Below are positions 1-5,353 of a stretch of DNA of 9,912 bases, one piece after another. Origin of the DNA: an uncultured Oscillospiraceae bacterium (GTDB taxonomy: Bacteria > Bacillota > Clostridia > Oscillospirales > Oscillospiraceae); the NCBI GenBank assembly GCA_934591725.1, contig CAKTPR010000081.1, positions 1 through 9,912 of the forward strand, in the 5' to 3' direction. Below the pieces are notes generated by a model. It was not told where the DNA came from. It worked only from the letters and a program-made list of their open reading frames with translations, and did not search any database. A program made the translations under genes and the position numbers. Each line of letters starts with the position of its first letter. Positions within the stretch are counted from its first letter, which is position 1.

Positions 1-142
1 TGGGTAATTTCTTCGCAGCAAGCTCATGATCAAGCTTCTCTTCCCTGTTCAGCTTGACGATGGAGGCTCCGGCGGTGACGGTTGAAGCCGCGTACATAGT
101 TGCCGCGACTGCCGGGGCGAGCAAAGCGTCTGCCATATGCAT
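1..142 (-). CDS. cbiM: CbiM-like energy-coupling transporter S component, N-terminal fragment
   Basis: The frame is open from an ATG at 142 to the window edge and gives 47 codons beginning MHMADALLAPAVAATMYAAS. This matches the characteristic start of CbiM family proteins (Met-His-Met-Ala-Asp-Ala, then a small-residue-rich first membrane helix). CbiM is the substrate-specific membrane subunit of cobalt ECF-type importers, usually encoded with cbiN, cbiQ and the ATPase cbiO, and feeds cobalamin synthesis; nickel relatives (NikM) share the start. The helix (about residues 7-29) is followed by a charged stretch (KLNREEKLDHE) and then KKLP, where family members continue into a second helix. The N-terminal His needed for metal binding is present at position 2. 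An ATG at 136 is an alternative start, but the MHM start is typical. A purine-rich GAAAGAGAGA lies upstream. Cobalt versus nickel cannot be decided from this fragment. Confidence 0.8.
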   Translation of the reverse strand, partial: MHMADALLAPAVAATMYAASTVTAGASIVKLNREEKLDHELAAKKLP

Positions 143-162
143 AGTGATAGTCTCTCTTTCTC

Positions 163-175
163 AAAACAATGTTTT
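163..175. promoter_or_regulatory. Short palindrome upstream of cbiM
   Basis: AAAACA and TGTTTT form perfect 6-bp arms around a single central base, about 20 nt before the cbiM start and downstream of its candidate promoter. The placement would suit an operator for a repressor. AT-rich palindromes of this size also arise by chance, and I recognise no specific regulator consensus. Confidence 0.25.
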
Positions 176-199
176 CGGGGACTCCCGATTGCGATTGTT

Positions 200-228
200 A
201 TTTTACTATCAGCCCCATTCTTTTTTAA
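200..228 (-). promoter_or_regulatory. Candidate promoter for cbiM
   Basis: On the minus strand TTAAAA (223-228) and TAAAAT (200-205) are separated by 17 nt. The -10 matches the sigma-A consensus at 5 of 6 positions and the -35 at 4 of 6. It would give a leader of about 50 nt before the ATG at 142. No cobalamin riboswitch fits into this short leader. Confidence 0.4.
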
Positions 229-240
229 GCCCCCACGGGG

Positions 241-283
241 GATAAAAATATGCACAAAAGTTATACTTAGCTTTTGTGCATAT
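241..283 (-). terminator. Intrinsic terminator after the symporter gene
   Basis: Arms at 248-260 and 271-283 (ATATGCACAAAAG and its complement) form a 13-bp perfect stem with a 10-nt loop. On the minus strand the stem runs into a T-rich tail (241-247), 45 nt after the symporter stop codon. The plus-strand flank is also T-rich, but nothing is read towards it on that strand. The hairpin should insulate cbiM from symporter transcription. Confidence 0.75.
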
Positions 284-327
284 AGAATATATTTTCTTGC
301 TTTTTTAACAGCCGTGTGTGTTCCGTT

Positions 328-1713
328 TTACAGACGCTCGTTTTTGTCGCTGCCGCAGGCCGCCGCCTTTACGATCGACGAGAGCGCGAACAGAGCAATG
401 ACGTTCGGGATGACCATGAGCTGGTTGAACATATCCGCAAGCTCCCAGACGAGGTCGTTCGACAGGCAGGAGCCGAGGAAGATAAACACCAGCGCGAGCA
501 CGGAATAGACCTTGACCGCCTTCTCACCGAAGAGGTATTCCACATTGACTTTGCCGAAGAAGTTCCAGCTGAGGATCGTGGAAAACGCGAAGAACAGCAG
601 GCAGACCGCGACGAAGAGCGAACCGACGCCCTTGCCGAAGCAGTTAGAGAACGCGAGCTGAGCCATGTTCGCCTTGCTCACGCCGTCGGCAGCGCCGGAG
701 GCGAGAATGCCGTCATCGGCATAGAGGCAGGATATAACGACGAGAGCCGTCATAGTGAGGACTATGAAGGTATCGATAAACAGACCGATCATAGCGACGA
801 CGCCCTGATCGTGCGGCTTCTTCACGTTAGCCATAGCGTGCGCGTGCGGGGTCGAGCCCATACCGGCTTCATTGGAGAACAGGCCGCGCTTGACGCCCTG
901 GCTGATAGCGGTCTTGAGCGCGTAGCCGAGGCTGCCGCCGATGATGGCGTTGGGCTCGAACGCGTACTTGAAGATCATGCCGAAGGTCTCAGAAATGAAT
1001 CTGATGCGCATGATGAGGACAGCAAGCCCGCCGAGGATATAGAGCACCGCCATAACGGGGACGAGCTTCTCCGTGACGAATGCGATGCGCTGGATGCCGC
1101 CGAGGAAGATAAGACCCGCGATGACCGTGACTGCAATGCCGATGACCCATGTGGGTATGCCGAGCGCGTTTGAGAAAGTCTCGCCGATGGAGTTCGACTG
1201 CACCATGCTGCCCATGAAGCCGAGCGCCAGAGTGATGGCCACGGCGAAGAAGCCCGCGAGGAACTTGCCGAAGCCGTTCGGGAACGCCCTGTTGATATAG
1301 TAGACCGGGCCGCCGTGGACTGTGCCGTCCTCTTTGACGGTCTTTGTCTCCTGCGCAAGGACTGCTTCGGAATAGATAGTAGCCATGCCGAAGAATGCGA
1401 TGATCCACATCCAGAAGATTGCGCCGGGGCCGCCGGTGAGGATAGCGCCGCTTGCGCCGATTATATTGCCGGTGCCGACCTGCGCCGCGACGGCTGTCGC
1501 AAGTGCCTGGAACGAACTCAGTCCGCTCTCCTGCTTCCCGCCGTGCAGGCTGATCTTGCCGAACACGCTGCGCATACCCTCACCGAAGCAGCGCACCTGC
1601 ACGAACCGCGTCTTTATACTGAAGAATATACCGGTGCCGACAAGCAGGATCACCAGTATGTAATCCGAAAGATAGAAGTTGATTTTCTGAACAATGCTTA
1701 AAACTGCCTGCAT
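328..1713 (-). CDS. AGCS family sodium:alanine/glycine symporter
   Basis: A 461-residue integral membrane protein importing a small neutral amino acid (alanine or glycine) with Na+ at the cytoplasmic membrane. Family signatures are clear: VGTGNIIGASGAI (79-91) followed by GGPGAIFWMW (94-103), the amphipathic GGPVYYI (134-140), and KRGLFSNEAGMGSTPHAHA (275-293), which contains the AGCS signature around SNEAG. About ten hydrophobic segments run through the protein, and the length is usual for the family. The open frame extends upstream to 1857, but that stretch is the riboswitch and terminator. The ATG at 1713 has a GGGGG ribosome binding site (1722-1726) at 8 nt and starts the family-typical MQAVLSIVQKIN. 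The glycine riboswitch in the leader implies that glycine is a substrate or signal (inference). The gene is monocistronic, with a terminator on each side. Confidence 0.93.
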   Translation of the reverse strand: MQAVLSIVQKINFYLSDYILVILLVGTGIFFSIKTRFVQVRCFGEGMRSVFGKISLHGGKQESGLSSFQALATAVAAQVGTGNIIGASGAILTGGPGAIFWMWIIAFFGMATIYSEAVLAQETKTVKEDGTVHGGPVYYINRAFPNGFGKFLAGFFAVAITLALGFMGSMVQSNSIGETFSNALGIPTWVIGIAVTVIAGLIFLGGIQRIAFVTEKLVPVMAVLYILGGLAVLIMRIRFISETFGMIFKYAFEPNAIIGGSLGYALKTAISQGVKRGLFSNEAGMGSTPHAHAMANVKKPHDQGVVAMIGLFIDTFIVLTMTALVVISCLYADDGILASGAADGVSKANMAQLAFSNCFGKGVGSLFVAVCLLFFAFSTILSWNFFGKVNVEYLFGEKAVKVYSVLALVFIFLGSCLSNDLVWELADMFNQLMVIPNVIALFALSSIVKAAACGSDKNERL

Positions 1714-1729
1714 ATTTCTTTCCCCCGAT

Positions 1730-1774
1730 AACAAAAATTCCCGCCCCTGTGTCGGAAACTCCGAACAAGGCGGG
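1730..1774 (-). terminator. Riboswitch-controlled intrinsic terminator
   Basis: On the minus strand a GC-rich stem (CCCGCC at 1769-1774 pairing GGCGGG at 1740-1745, continued by TGT/ACA and TCGG/CCGA) is followed by AATTTTTGTT (1730-1739). It ends 16 nt before the symporter ATG and directly follows the glycine aptamer, so it is the expression platform. Its 5' base overlaps a TGTCC that can pair with the GGACA at the 3' edge of the aptamer. Confidence 0.8.
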
Positions 1775-1805
1775 ACAACTGCAAGCAATGCAAAGCTGTG
1801 TTCCA

Positions 1806-1920
1806 CTCTGTCCTTTGGCCTGAGAGATTCGGTCTGACGACCTTGCACCTTCGGCACTCAAATAAATGAGATTCTCCAGAGTTCCTCCACTTCCAGTCTC
1901 GCATTCCGGAATACGATTCT
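1806..1920 (-). ncRNA. Glycine riboswitch (single aptamer with 5' ghost stem)
   Basis: The minus strand carries the conserved glycine aptamer elements in order: CTCTGGAGA (1873-1881), a P2 hairpin, GCCGAAGGTGCAAG (1842-1855), a P3b hairpin GGTC-GTCA-GACC (1831-1842), and CTCTCAGGCCAAAGGACAGAG ending at 1806. P1 is CTCTG pairing CAGAG. There is one aptamer, not a tandem. Upstream, bases 1899-1916 form a stem (TCGTATTC with GAATGCGA, one G-U), and GGAGGAAC joins it to the aptamer, much like the linker between tandem aptamers. This resembles a singlet with a 5' ghost aptamer (inference). It lies between a promoter and a terminator in front of an amino acid symporter, so it senses glycine to set symporter expression. 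Confidence 0.93.
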
Positions 1921-1955
1921 GAAAGCTTCAATGGCTATTTAATTGAAGCAATGAC

Positions 1956-1984
1956 AATATAGCACGGCTTATCTGTAATTGCAA
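1956..1984 (-). promoter_or_regulatory. Promoter of the riboswitch-symporter transcript
   Basis: TTGCAA (1979-1984) and TATATT (1956-1961) on the minus strand are 17 nt apart, a good sigma-A match. Transcription would start near 1949, giving a leader of about 235 nt that holds the ghost stem, aptamer and terminator. It is divergent from the phospholipid operon promoter. Confidence 0.7.
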
Positions 1985-2047
1985 GCCCCTTCTTCATAAT
2001 TTGTTCAAAGTCCGCAAATTTCTTATCATCTCCAGTGCCAAACGCAG

Positions 2048-2096
2048 TTTGACTTCAACAATACTTGAAGTTAATTTGATATTCAGTTGTCAAATT
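2048..2096 (+). promoter_or_regulatory. Candidate promoter with overlapping dyads for the phospholipid operon
   Basis: TTGACT (2049-2054) and TAATTT (2072-2077) are 17 nt apart on the plus strand, about 55 nt before the first gene. Inverted repeats overlay it: ACTTCAA (2052-2058) with TTGAAGT (2065-2071) fills the spacer, AATTTGA (2073-2079) pairs with TCAAATT (2090-2096), and TTTGAC (2048-2053) pairs with GTCAAA (2089-2094). The positions suit a repressor binding over the promoter. The hexamers alone are only moderate matches, and the regulator is unknown. Confidence 0.5.
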
Positions 2097-2131
2097 CCTG
2101 GTTAAATACTGGAAAAGAGGGGGCGGCATAT

Positions 2132-2761
2132 ATGAACAAAGGGACTCCGAAAGACAGTATCTGGAAGAACTGCATCACCATACCGAATATGCTTTCTGTG
2201 TTCCGGCTTATTCTTATCCCGTTTTTCGTCTATGCCTACTGCGTAGAACAAAACTTCTGGAAAACGGCGGCTCTGCTCGCGCTGTCCGGGATATCCGACA
2301 CGGCCGACGGATATATCGCGCGCCGCTTCAATATGGTAAGCGACCTCGGTAAGATCATTGACCCCGTGGCGGATAAGCTCACTCAGGCAGCAATGCTGCT
2401 GTGCCTGCTCACGCGCTATCCGCTGATGCTGCTGCCGCTCCTGCTCCTCACGTTCAAGGAGATATCGACAGGGATAATGAGCCTTATCGTCATCAGGAAA
2501 ACGGGGCTTGTCATGAGCGCTGATTGGCACGGTAAGGTCACGACCGGGCTTCTGTACGCGATGATGCTGACGCATATCATCTGGTACCGCATCCCGACGT
2601 CGGTTTCAAACGCAATGATCGCTGTCTGCACGGCAATGATGCTGCTGTCGTTCGTGCTGTACATTATCAGGAACGCGAAAGCGCTGAAAGCCGGAGCAGG
2701 CTTCACGCACGGAAACGATGTGCCGTTAGCTTCAATGAGAGAAATAAAGGCGGAGGAATAA
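2132..2761 (+). CDS. pgsA: CDP-alcohol phosphatidyltransferase (PgsA-like)
   Basis: A 209-residue membrane enzyme that transfers a phosphatidyl group from CDP-diacylglycerol to an alcohol, most likely glycerol-3-phosphate, to make phosphatidylglycerol phosphate. The full catalytic signature D-x2-DG-x2-AR-x8-G-x3-D-x3-D is present: Asp56, Asp59-Gly60, Ala63-Arg64, Gly73, Asp77 and Asp81. The first helix begins with IPNMLSVFRLILIPFF (17-32), typical of PgsA and related clostridial cardiolipin synthases. About six hydrophobic segments are followed by a hydrophilic tail from about residue 178. The ATG at 2132 is chosen for its GAGGGGG ribosome binding site (2117-2123); an in-frame ATG at 2087 lies on the promoter/operator region. 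The downstream lipid kinase begins 3 nt after the stop, so the two are co-transcribed. The precise acceptor alcohol is not proven by sequence, so the gene symbol is provisional. Confidence 0.88.
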   Translation: MNKGTPKDSIWKNCITIPNMLSVFRLILIPFFVYAYCVEQNFWKTAALLALSGISDTADGYIARRFNMVSDLGKIIDPVADKLTQAAMLLCLLTRYPLMLLPLLLLTFKEISTGIMSLIVIRKTGLVMSADWHGKVTTGLLYAMMLTHIIWYRIPTSVSNAMIAVCTAMMLLSFVLYIIRNAKALKAGAGFTHGNDVPLASMREIKAEE

Positions 2762-2764
2762 ATC

Positions 2765-3655
2765 ATGACCTGGCAGATACTCTATAACCCCAAGGCCGGC
2801 AACGGGCGCGGCAAGGAAGGCGCAGAAAAGCTGAAGGACATTCTGCACGGCGGTGAACTCACGTTTACCGACATGACCGGCATCACCGATACCGCAGCGT
2901 TTCAGCGCTCACTGAGTGCTGATGACAAGCTCGTTATCTGCGGCGGTGACGGAACGCTGAACAGATTCATAAACGACTTTGACCTGTCCTGCTTGTCGAA
3001 TGAGATATACTACTACGCCACCGGAAGCGGCAACGATTTTCTGCGTGACATCGCCGGTGCGTCGGCTGACGCTCCCGTGCTCATAAACGACTACATAAAG
3101 GATCTGCCGACCGTTACGGTGCAGGGGAAGACCTATAAGTTCCTCAATGGCATCGGCTACGGCATAGACGGCTACTGCTGCGAAGTCGGCGACCGTCTGC
3201 GCGAACAGGGCGACAGCAAGATAAATTATACAGGCATCGCGATAAAGGGGCTGCTGTTCCACTATAAGCCGCGCGACGCCGTCATTACTGTCGACGGTAT
3301 AAACTGCCCCTATAAAAAGGTATGGCTCGCACCGACGATGAACGGCCGCTATTACGGCGGCGGCATGATGCCGACTCCGAACCAGAACCGTCTCGGACTC
3401 AACAGGTCGTTGTCCGTTATGGTATTTTTCGGCTCAAGCAAGCTCAAAACACTGGCTATCTTCCCTTCCATCTTTAAGGGCGAGCACATAAACCACCGGC
3501 ACAATATCAAGGTGCTGTGCGGGCATGAGATCACCGTGCGCTTTGACCGCCCCACGCCGCTCCAGATCGACGGCGAGACTATCCTCGGCGTGACCGAATA
3601 CACGGTCAGAGCCGCCGAAGATGCCGCCAGCGCGGATATCGAAGCCGCGGAATAA
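2765..3655 (+). CDS. Diacylglycerol kinase-family lipid kinase
   Basis: A 296-residue soluble or membrane-associated lipid kinase of the DagK/YegS group, expected to phosphorylate diacylglycerol to phosphatidic acid with ATP. Motifs: NPKAGNGRG (8-16) in the nucleotide-binding region, the glycine-rich GGDGTLNRF (60-68), TGSGNDF (86-92), MNGRYYGGGM (192-201) and the C-terminal QIDGE (267-271). Length is usual for the family. Its ribosome binding site GGAGGA (2752-2757) lies inside the end of the upstream phosphatidyltransferase gene, indicating coupled translation. The product, phosphatidic acid, is the precursor of CDP-diacylglycerol, the substrate of the upstream enzyme, so the pair forms a recycling step in phospholipid synthesis (inference). 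A specialised lipid substrate other than diacylglycerol is possible. Confidence 0.9.
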   Translation: MTWQILYNPKAGNGRGKEGAEKLKDILHGGELTFTDMTGITDTAAFQRSLSADDKLVICGGDGTLNRFINDFDLSCLSNEIYYYATGSGNDFLRDIAGASADAPVLINDYIKDLPTVTVQGKTYKFLNGIGYGIDGYCCEVGDRLREQGDSKINYTGIAIKGLLFHYKPRDAVITVDGINCPYKKVWLAPTMNGRYYGGGMMPTPNQNRLGLNRSLSVMVFFGSSKLKTLAIFPSIFKGEHINHRHNIKVLCGHEITVRFDRPTPLQIDGETILGVTEYTVRAAEDAASADIEAAE

Positions 3656-3673
3656 TAACGAAAAGAAACGATA

Positions 3674-3712
3674 AGCACCACCCACGCAGTATAGCCATGG
3701 ATGGTGCTTTTT
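3674..3712. terminator. Bidirectional terminator between convergent operons
   Basis: AGCACCACCCA (3674-3684) pairs with TGGATGGTGCT (3698-3708), with one mismatch on the plus strand that becomes a G-U pair on the minus strand. The T run at 3708-3712 follows on the plus side, 19 nt after the lipid kinase stop. The minus-strand tail is T-rich (TTATCGTTTCTTTT). It likely serves both the lipid operon and the sigma/anti-sigma operon. Confidence 0.75.
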
Positions 3713-3718
3713 CTGATC

Positions 3719-4702
3719 TTAGCCGATGGCAGAGTAATCAAAGCGTTCGGCGAAGGCTTCCGTCTGCGACAGCTCCTGAACATCATAAAGTCCGGCGTGG
3801 ATCAGCAGATATCCGTCGTCGTATGTATAGCTTATATACAATGAGCTCCAGCCGTTATAGTCCGGAATAAACGTCAAAGACAGTTCCTCGCCGTGCGAGG
3901 TCGTATATGACCACTCCGTGCGTTCTGCGTATTTATCGGCTTCGGTTTCCATTACAGCAGGCGGCGGCACGGTTCCCTTGCGGCAGAGTATAACGGAATA
4001 TGACGTGGTATAGTCAGAATGTTCGGCAAAGGACGTGCAGTCTGCATAGGCATGCATATAAAAGCTGTTGTCCTCATATATGCTGATATACTCATACATA
4101 TCCGTCTCCGGCTGAAACTTGCTTATCCAAGCAGGTTCAAGCGGTTCCGGGGAATTTACGACATACATTTCCTCACTGTCGTGCAGCTTAAGACCGTATT
4201 CCGCAGCGATCCGCTTAAGCTCAGCCAGCATCTCGTCGTCAAGCAGTCTGTATATACGCGCGATATCGCCCTGTTCCATCGTCCACGAATCGACCGAGCT
4301 TGAATAATACTCGCGCCACTCTTCATCGTTTTCCTTTGATGCCAGATAATCCGCGGTGTATTGTCCCCACTCCTGCTGTGCCTTGAACTCAGGCGCTTCC
4401 GGACTGCTCACGGCGGATATCCACAGAAATTCGTTTTCCGGTATATATTGCAGTGTGTGAGCCCTTATCTCGGCTGTCTCTGTCGGCAGGAGCCGGCCGA
4501 GGATATGCCCCTCAAGGCCGAACCAACCGGACGCCGCGGCGCTGACAGTCAGGAGCGACGCGATAACAGCCGCGATAAGCAGCGTTTTCCACGTTTTTCT
4601 CTTTGGTATGTATTGAACTTTGCCATCCAGCGCTGCGTCCGCCGAGGTGATAATGTCGGAGTCTATATATGACAATGCTTCAAACAGCGTTTTCCCGTTC
4701 AT
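3719..4702 (-). CDS. Single-pass membrane protein, probable anti-sigma factor
   Basis: A 327-residue protein with a short cytoplasmic N-terminus (1-38, including LFEALSYIDSDIITSADAAL), one membrane helix at about 39-58 preceded by a basic stretch (PKRKTWK), and a large extracytoplasmic part (59-327) rich in Tyr, Ser and Glu. The N-terminal pattern and topology match the membrane proteins commonly encoded after sigma factors of this type in Clostridia. Those are thought to hold the sigma factor at the membrane until a signal arrives. The start ATG overlaps the sigma stop codon as ATGA and has AAGGAGGG just upstream, so the two proteins should be made together in a fixed ratio. I do not recognise the extracytoplasmic domain or what it senses. 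The anti-sigma role rests on context and topology. Confidence 0.7.
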   Translation of the reverse strand: MNGKTLFEALSYIDSDIITSADAALDGKVQYIPKRKTWKTLLIAAVIASLLTVSAAASGWFGLEGHILGRLLPTETAEIRAHTLQYIPENEFLWISAVSSPEAPEFKAQQEWGQYTADYLASKENDEEWREYYSSSVDSWTMEQGDIARIYRLLDDEMLAELKRIAAEYGLKLHDSEEMYVVNSPEPLEPAWISKFQPETDMYEYISIYEDNSFYMHAYADCTSFAEHSDYTTSYSVILCRKGTVPPPAVMETEADKYAERTEWSYTTSHGEELSLTFIPDYNGWSSLYISYTYDDGYLLIHAGLYDVQELSQTEAFAERFDYSAIG

Positions 4703-5259
4703 ATCAGTCCCTCCTTCTCAAGATAGCGCGCCAGCTTCTGGCGCGTGCGGCGGAGGATAGTCTTGACAGTGTTGATGTTAAGGGAGAGACGCGCTGAAAT
4801 GTCGTTTATCGGCATGACGTACCAGTACCGCGCCATAAAGACGTTCCGCTCCCTATCCGGCAGGCTGCGCAGAAATATGCTAAGTGCGGCGGCGAGCTCC
4901 TTTAGCTCGACCGTCGTTTCCGGGCTGCCGTCTTTGTCAGGCAGATATGCCGACAGTTCTTCTATCGCGATCTCACTCTGGCAGCCGCCGCGCTTCTTCG
5001 CTGTCCCGCGGCGGTATGCAGATATTGATATTTTCCTGCAAAGGCAGCCGATATATGCTTTCAAGCAGTCCGGCCAGTCGGGCGGCAGACTGTTCCAGAC
5101 TGCAAGATATGTATCGTTGACGCTCTCCTCGGTGTCCTCATCGCACTGGAGAATATTGCCTGCGATCGTTCGGCAGTATGTGCCATAGGCTATATCGGTC
5201 TCGCTTACCGCACTCTCATCGCGCTGCCAATACAGCTGTATTATCTCTGTGTCAGTCAA
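4699..5259 (-). CDS. ECF-like sigma-70 family RNA polymerase sigma factor
   Basis: A 186-residue sigma factor with only regions 2 and 4. Region 2 covers about 20-75 (AYGTYCRTIAGNIL, then EDTEESVNDTYLAVWNSLPP). A linker follows, and region 4 covers about 125-178, with RERNVFMARYWY and a helix-turn-helix at INDISARLSLNINTVKTILRR. The N-terminus TDTEIIQLYWQRDE is the usual start of a clostridial ECF-like group (TDEEIIALYWARDE type), which supports the TTG start at 5259. A ribosome binding site AGGGGAG (5268-5274) lies 8 nt upstream and no in-frame ATG is near. It would direct RNA polymerase to a small regulon in response to a signal passed through the overlapping downstream membrane protein. The target genes are unknown. 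Confidence 0.88.
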   Translation of the reverse strand: MTDTEIIQLYWQRDESAVSETDIAYGTYCRTIAGNILQCDEDTEESVNDTYLAVWNSLPPDWPDCLKAYIGCLCRKISISAYRRGTAKKRGGCQSEIAIEELSAYLPDKDGSPETTVELKELAAALSIFLRSLPDRERNVFMARYWYVMPINDISARLSLNINTVKTILRRTRQKLARYLEKEGLI

Positions 5260-5274
5260 TGTCCGCTCTCCCCT
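5259..5274 (-). promoter_or_regulatory. Ribosome binding site that fixes a TTG start
   Basis: AGGGGAG at 5268-5274 sits 8 nt before the TTG at 5257-5259 on the minus strand. The encoded N-terminus aligns with the family start, so TTG initiation is the best reading. Confidence 0.7.
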
Positions 5275-5286
5275 TTCACCTATTAA

Positions 5287-5312
5287 GTCGCAATCAGAGA
5301 GAAAAAGTTTCA
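5287..5312 (-). promoter_or_regulatory. Candidate ECF-type promoter for the sigma operon
   Basis: TGAAAC (5307-5312) is followed after 16 nt by CGAC (5287-5290) on the minus strand. This resembles ECF promoters such as the SigW type (TGAAAC, about 16 nt, CGTA) except for the third base of the -10 element. Transcription would start near 5280, just before the ribosome binding site. The TGAAAC is also the last part of the tyrS terminator arm, so the match could be incidental. Confidence 0.35.
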
Positions 5313-5343
5313 GCCTGTCCGGAATTTTCCGGGCAGGCTGAAA
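5302..5343 (-). terminator. Intrinsic terminator after tyrS
   Basis: TTTCAGCCTG-x-CCGGAA (5308-5324) pairs with the complementary arm at 5325-5343 in a long stem with one imperfect pair. On the minus strand it is followed by CTTTTT (5302-5307). It begins 11 nt after the tyrS stop codon and separates tyrS from the sigma operon on the same strand. Confidence 0.88.
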
Positions 5344-5353
5344 GAATATCTGT

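Noticed and set aside
230..241. CCCC-CACG-GGGG mini hairpin
   Set aside because: It is only 4 bp and its neighbouring T run is on the wrong side for a minus-strand terminator. The hairpin at 248-283 already explains termination.
316..1173. Long plus-strand open frame opposite the symporter
   Set aside because: Its product is an Asp/Glu/Arg/His-rich sequence with no domain, typical of the reverse complement of a GC-rich membrane protein gene. The minus strand encodes a full AGCS protein.
1714..1857. N-terminal extension of the symporter frame to 1857
   Set aside because: The extension translates the glycine aptamer and terminator. The ATG at 1713 has a good ribosome binding site and gives the family-typical start.
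2102..2575. Minus-strand open frame opposite the phosphatidyltransferase
   Set aside because: It is antisense to a gene with a complete catalytic motif and has no family features of its own.
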